Assembly: GCA_936911875.1 (NCBI GenBank)
Contig: CAKZGB010000003.1
Span: 1 to 64,000, forward strand
DNA length: 64,000 nucleotides
Direction of reading: 5' to 3'
Origin: an uncultured Lysobacteraceae bacterium
GTDB lineage: Bacteria > Pseudomonadota > Gammaproteobacteria > Xanthomonadales > Xanthomonadaceae
The notes under the pieces were generated by a model. The model was not told where the DNA came from and made no database searches. It saw only the letters and a program-made list of their open reading frames with translations. Of the stretch, positions 60,895 through 64,000 are shown one piece after another. Each line of letters begins with the position of its first letter. Within the stretch, counting starts at the first letter, position 1. Position numbers and translations under genes: made by a program.

Positions 60895-61461
60895 ATGGCG
60901 GTACAAATCCGGGACGTTCGCGAACAGGATCTCGATGCGGTACTGGCTGTCAATAACACCGCCGGTCCTTCGATCCTTCCGCTCGATGCGCAGCGTCTGC
61001 GGCATCTGTTCGACACCGCCGAATATTTCCGCGTCGCCGAGATCGACGGTGAGCTGCACGGTTTCATCATCGGCTTCGGATCCGGCTCCGCCCACGATTC
61101 CTCCAATTTCCTGTGGTTCCGCCGCCAATACCCCGAATTCTTCTACATCGACCGCATTGTGGTCGACAATGAGACCCGCGGCGGTGGCGTCGGCCGGATT
61201 CTGTACGCCGATGCCGAAAGTTATGCCGAACCGCGCTACCCGCAGTTCGCCACCGAGGTCCTGATGGATGAGCTGGCCGATAAGGTCCTGCTGTTCCATG
61301 GCAGCCTCGGATTCCGCGAAGTCGGTCAAACCCGCATGGAAAACGCCAAGCTGCGGGTTTCGATGCTGATGAAGCCTCTGTATAGTTACGATTGGATCCG
61401 CAATACGTACGGCAGCAATCTGCCCGACGTGGAATGGATCCAGCATCCCCGCGCGGTCTGA
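60895..61461 (+). CDS. GNAT-family N-acetyltransferase
   Basis: This 188-residue acetyltransferase begins MAVQIRDVREQDLDAVLAVN, has the acetyl-CoA-binding segment IDRIVVDNETRGGGVGRILY (R/QxxGxG/A form), and a late motif FHGSLGFREVGQ (SLGF, typical beta6-beta7). The family acetylates amines on small molecules or proteins; the substrate is unknown. GGAG lies 7 nt upstream of the chosen ATG at 60895. minC begins 30 nt after its stop. Confidence 0.85.
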   Translation: MAVQIRDVREQDLDAVLAVNNTAGPSILPLDAQRLRHLFDTAEYFRVAEIDGELHGFIIGFGSGSAHDSSNFLWFRRQYPEFFYIDRIVVDNETRGGGVGRILYADAESYAEPRYPQFATEVLMDELADKVLLFHGSLGFREVGQTRMENAKLRVSMLMKPLYSYDWIRNTYGSNLPDVEWIQHPRAV

Positions 61462-61491
61462 GCCGCCAGCCCCTTCTTTTACAGATTCTCG

Positions 61492-62268
61492 ATGTCCGCC
61501 ACCCCCAATTACGAACTCGCCGGTGAACTGAAAATTGGTCAGGTCGGCATCGCCAACCTCCGCATCCAGACGCTTGATATCGCCAAGCTGCAGGCCGAGA
61601 TGGCCGATCGCGTCAAACGCGCTCCCAATCTGTTTGGCCACGCCGCCATCGTGCTGGATTTTGGTGCCCTCTCCGAAGTGCCTACGGTCGCTCAAGCGCA
61701 GCAGTTGATCGATGCATTGCGCTCTGCGGGTACCCTGCCCGTGGCCGTGGCCTACGGCTCCTCGGCCACCGAACAGCTGGCCCGCGCCCTGAACCTGCCG
61801 ATTCTGGCCAAATTCCGTGAATCGTTTGACCCGAGCCGTGCCGGCACGGCGGCGGCAACTGCCGCTGCAGCCCCGGCTCCGGCGCCGGCGCCCGCACCGG
61901 CGGCTCCCGCTCCGGCGCCCGCAGCGCCTTCGAACGACCAACCCGGCCAGATCCACGCCGCCCCGATCCGTTCCGGGCAGCAAATTTACGCGGCCGGTAA
62001 AGATCTCACGGTGCTGACCTCGGTCGGTGCCGGCGCCGAAGTGATCAGCGACGGCTCCATCCATATCTACGGCCCATTGCGCGGCCGGGCCATTGCCGGT
62101 GCGCAAGGCAACGAAAATGCCCGCATTTTCTGCCGTGAGTTCGATGCGCAGCTCGTCTCCATCGCCGGTAATTACAAGGTGCTCGAAGAAGTGCCCCAGG
62201 ACATGCTCGGTCGACCCGTGCAGATTTGGCTGCAGGACGGCCAGCTTAAGTTTGCGGTTATCGAATAA
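61492..62268 (+). CDS. minC: Septum-site determining protein MinC
   Basis: This 258-residue inhibitor of FtsZ assembly prevents division at the poles. The N-terminal FtsZ-inhibiting domain (about 1-115) and the C-terminal beta-helix domain that binds MinD and FtsZ (about 160-258: GQQIYAAGKDLTVLTSVGAG, EVISDGSIHIYGPLRGRAIA, ARIFCREFDAQLVSIAGNYK) are joined by an unusually regular Ala-Pro repeat linker (about 120-150, APAPAPAPAAPAPAPAAP). It is first in minCDE. Confidence 0.94.
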   Translation: MSATPNYELAGELKIGQVGIANLRIQTLDIAKLQAEMADRVKRAPNLFGHAAIVLDFGALSEVPTVAQAQQLIDALRSAGTLPVAVAYGSSATEQLARALNLPILAKFRESFDPSRAGTAAATAAAAPAPAPAPAPAAPAPAPAAPSNDQPGQIHAAPIRSGQQIYAAGKDLTVLTSVGAGAEVISDGSIHIYGPLRGRAIAGAQGNENARIFCREFDAQLVSIAGNYKVLEEVPQDMLGRPVQIWLQDGQLKFAVIE

Positions 62269-62319
62269 ACTGCAAGCTGCAACCCATAACCATATCGCCA
62301 GAAGGCGGAGGACTTAGTT

Positions 62320-63129
62320 TTGACGGAAATCATCGTAGTGACATCAGGCAAGGGCGGCGTCGGCAAGACCACGTCCAGCGCCAGCATCGCCACCGGCCTT
62401 GCGCGCCGCGGCCACAAAGTTGCAGTCATCGACTTCGACGTCGGCTTGCGTAATCTCGACCTGATCATGGGCTGTGAACGCCGCGTTGTGTATGACTTCG
62501 TCAACGTCGTCAACAAGGAAGCCGGTCTCAAGCAGGCGCTGATCAAAGACAAGCGCTACGACAACCTGTACATCCTGGCGGCTTCGCAGACGCGCGATAA
62601 AGATGCACTGTCGCAGGACGGCGTCGAACGCGTGCTCAACGAACTCAAGGCCGAAGGCTTTGACTACATCGTGTGCGACTCCCCGGCCGGTATCGAAAAG
62701 GGCGCCACGCTCGCTATGTATTTCGCCGATCAGGCTGTTGTCGTTGTGAACCCTGAAGTGTCTTCGGTTCGCGACTCCGATCGCGTGCTGGGTCTGCTGG
62801 CTTCCAAGACGCGCAAAGCCGAACAAGGTGAGCGCATGAAGGAACATCTGCTGCTGACGCGCTACTCGCCTTCGCGCGTGGCCGCCGGTGAAATGCTCAG
62901 CATTGCCGACGTCGAAGAAATCCTCGGCCTCAAGGCCATTGGTGTAATTCCCGAATCGCAAGATGTGCTGTCCGCTTCGAACAGCGGTGAGCCGGTCATC
63001 ACCAATACTGCTTCCGATGCCGCTCAGGCTTATGACGATGCCGTCGCCCGCATTCTGGGTGAACAACGCCCGATGCGCTTTACGCAAGCCGAAAAGAAGG
63101 GCTTCTTCACCAAGCTGTTCGGAGGTTAA
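62320..63129 (+). CDS. minD: Septum-site determining ATPase MinD
   Basis: This 269-residue ParA/MinD ATPase recruits MinC to the membrane and oscillates with MinE. It has the deviant Walker A VTSGKGGVGKTTSSASIATG, FDYIVCDSPAGIEKGATLAM as Walker B region, and the C-terminal amphipathic membrane-targeting helix KKGFFTKLFGG. The start codon is TTG (LTEIIVVTSGKGG) with GGAGG about 10 nt upstream; no ATG could give the conserved N terminus. minE follows after 3 nt. Confidence 0.96.
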   Translation: MTEIIVVTSGKGGVGKTTSSASIATGLARRGHKVAVIDFDVGLRNLDLIMGCERRVVYDFVNVVNKEAGLKQALIKDKRYDNLYILAASQTRDKDALSQDGVERVLNELKAEGFDYIVCDSPAGIEKGATLAMYFADQAVVVVNPEVSSVRDSDRVLGLLASKTRKAEQGERMKEHLLLTRYSPSRVAAGEMLSIADVEEILGLKAIGVIPESQDVLSASNSGEPVITNTASDAAQAYDDAVARILGEQRPMRFTQAEKKGFFTKLFGG

Positions 63130-63132
63130 GCC

Positions 63133-63384
63133 ATGGGCATGTTCGATTTCCTGAAACGGGACCGTAGCACCGCCGAAACGGCCAAGAACCGTCTGCAAGT
63201 GCTGATTGCGCAATCGCGTCAGTCTTCCAGCGAACCCGATTACCTGCCGATTCTCCGTCAGGAACTGCTGGCTGTGATCAAGAAATACGTCAAGGGCGTC
63301 GATGACGGCGCTGTCAACGTGGCCATGCAGAAAGACGGCTCGCTCGATGTCCTCGACATCCGCGTGGACTTGCCGGAATCCTAA
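63133..63384 (+). CDS. minE: Cell division topological specificity factor MinE
   Basis: This 83-residue protein stimulates MinD ATPase and drives the pole-to-pole oscillation. The N-terminal membrane-binding segment [20 protein letters not shown] and the MinD-contact helix [13 protein letters not shown] precede the dimerisation domain ([33 protein letters not shown]). It is the last gene of the minCDE operon and is followed by a strong terminator. Confidence 0.96.
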   Translation: MGMFDFLKRDRSTAETAKNRLQVLIAQSRQSSSEPDYLPILRQELLAVIKKYVKGVDDGAVNVAMQKDGSLDVLDIRVDLPES

Positions 63385-63404
63385 GCAGCGCTGCTGCGTA
63401 GAAC

Positions 63405-63438
63405 ACGGGCGCGGCTCATTACGGACCGCGCCCGTTTT
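63405..63438 (+). terminator. Terminator of the minCDE operon
   Basis: ACGGGCGCGG (63405-63414) and CCGCGCCCGT (63426-63435) form a perfect 10-bp stem followed by TTTTG. It ends 12 nt before the start of the next gene, so that gene needs its own promoter within or near the hairpin, or depends on read-through. Confidence 0.9.
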
Positions 63439-63450
63439 GTATTGCACTAC

Positions 63451-63930
63451 ATGATTTCAGTTCGAGACATCAATCGCTTACAGGCACAACAACTGCTCGC
63501 CCGCTATGGTCTGCAGCTCGTGCATGTGGCCGAAGGCCAGACCATCCCGGGCAGTTACTGGGGCGATACCGAGGCCGGGCTCATTGGCACGCAAGTGTTT
63601 GTGCGCGATGACACTCCGGTGCACTCCATGCTGCACGAGGCCTGTCATCTCATCGTGCTGCCCAGTGACGAAGCGCGCGCTGCCGTGCACACCGACGCTA
63701 CCGATTCGGTCGAAGAAGAAAACGCCGTCTGCGTACTGCAAATTCTTTTAGCCGAACAACTCGACGGCGTCACCCGCGATGCGGCACTGGCCGACATGGA
63801 TGCGTGGGGCTACACATTTCGCCTGGGCAGCGCCAAGGCCTACTTTGAATCCGATGCCGATGACACCTGGCAATGGCTACAGGATCGAGGGCTAGTCAGC
63901 CGCGATCGGTGTCTCATTCTGCCCAACTGA
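63451..63930 (+). CDS. Small HExxH putative metallopeptidase, function unknown
   Basis: This 159-residue cytoplasmic protein has a zincin-like HExxH motif, H62-E63-A-C-H66 in MLHEACHLIVLP, followed about 22 residues later by a glutamate-rich helix SVEEENAVCVLQILLAEQL that could give the third zinc ligand (E88-E90). This spacing resembles compact gluzincin cores. There is no signal peptide or membrane helix. The start at 63451 (MISVRDINRLQ) is preferred to an in-frame TTG at 63442. I recognise no named family; activity is inferred from the motif alone. It lies directly after the min operon terminator. Confidence 0.65.
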   Translation: MISVRDINRLQAQQLLARYGLQLVHVAEGQTIPGSYWGDTEAGLIGTQVFVRDDTPVHSMLHEACHLIVLPSDEARAAVHTDATDSVEEENAVCVLQILLAEQLDGVTRDAALADMDAWGYTFRLGSAKAYFESDADDTWQWLQDRGLVSRDRCLILPN

Positions 63931-64000
63931 CTGCACTGCAACATTGAGGGAATGCGCTAAAGTGGGGAGTGATTTTCCCTAATTCCAAGGTGTTTGCTCC

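Noticed and set aside
60814..62106. A 430-codon minus-strand open frame antisense to the acetyltransferase and minC genes
   Set aside because: It spans two well-identified genes and an intergenic region; composition is that of a shadow frame.
62344..63447. A 367-codon minus-strand open frame antisense to minD and minE
   Set aside because: Shadow of minDE and it begins inside the operon terminator.

Overview
The window looks like a chromosomal segment of a gammaproteobacterium of the Xanthomonadales (Lysobacterales) type. Grounds: the gene order tig-clpP-clpX-lon-hupB-tRNA-Val-tRNA-Asp-ppiD behind a tRNA Pro-Arg-His-Lys-Leu array; an NAD-type isocitrate dehydrogenase; a bacterial Bpt leucyl-transferase beside a DUF2007 protein; and a TonB-receptor outer-membrane lifestyle. 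GC looks moderately high and even (not computed). I see no prophage, insertion sequence, CRISPR array or rRNA. Coding density is very high, with many 4-nt start/stop overlaps.

Layout. 1-240: a terminator, a multi-hairpin non-coding element and a second terminator. 240-4900: a small membrane protein, a DUF1993/ICMT-like pair, and a nitric-oxide module (quinol NO reductase norB with a SirB2-like partner, divergent from the sensor nsrR). 4937-10116: PP2C-like protein, dnaQ-rnhA-methyltransferase operon, gloB-lytic transglycosylase pair and fabI. 10189-19921: a carbon-acquisition region with a 3-hydroxybutyrate-oligomer hydrolase lipoprotein, a CrbR-like regulator, a CrbS-like transporter/kinase, a TonB-dependent receptor and a GntP permease. 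19990-29620: the protein quality-control cluster with HU and seven tRNAs. 29701-33200: isocitrate dehydrogenase, AhpD-like protein, glutaredoxin and a BepA-like protease. 33290-40790: a phosphate-starvation cluster, phoB-phoR-ppk1-ppx followed by a glycosyltransferase and a PAP2 phosphatase, with two clear Pho boxes. 40808-63930: housekeeping and cell-envelope genes (rlmJ, CDF transporter, mfd, rlmKL, AmpD-like amidase, tesB, bpt, purT, VanY-like peptidase, AlkA-like glycosylase, a two-component pair, minCDE) and a small HExxH protein.

The three most notable themes are: (1) the Pho-box-preceded glycosyltransferase/phosphatase pair beside phoBR-ppk-ppx, which suggests membrane-lipid remodelling under phosphate limitation; (2) the grouping of oligo-3-hydroxybutyrate hydrolase, CrbSR-type signalling, TonB receptor and GntP permease, with candidate dyads in both divergent intergenic regions, which may be an import-and-use locus for 3-hydroxybutyrate oligomers; (3) unexplained DNA structure, namely the folded element at 51-180 and a perfect 28-bp palindrome inside the alkA-like gene. 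Several genes (crbR, ppx, rlmJ, mfd) have a -10-like hexamer 6-8 nt before the ATG and no Shine-Dalgarno, pointing to leaderless transcripts.
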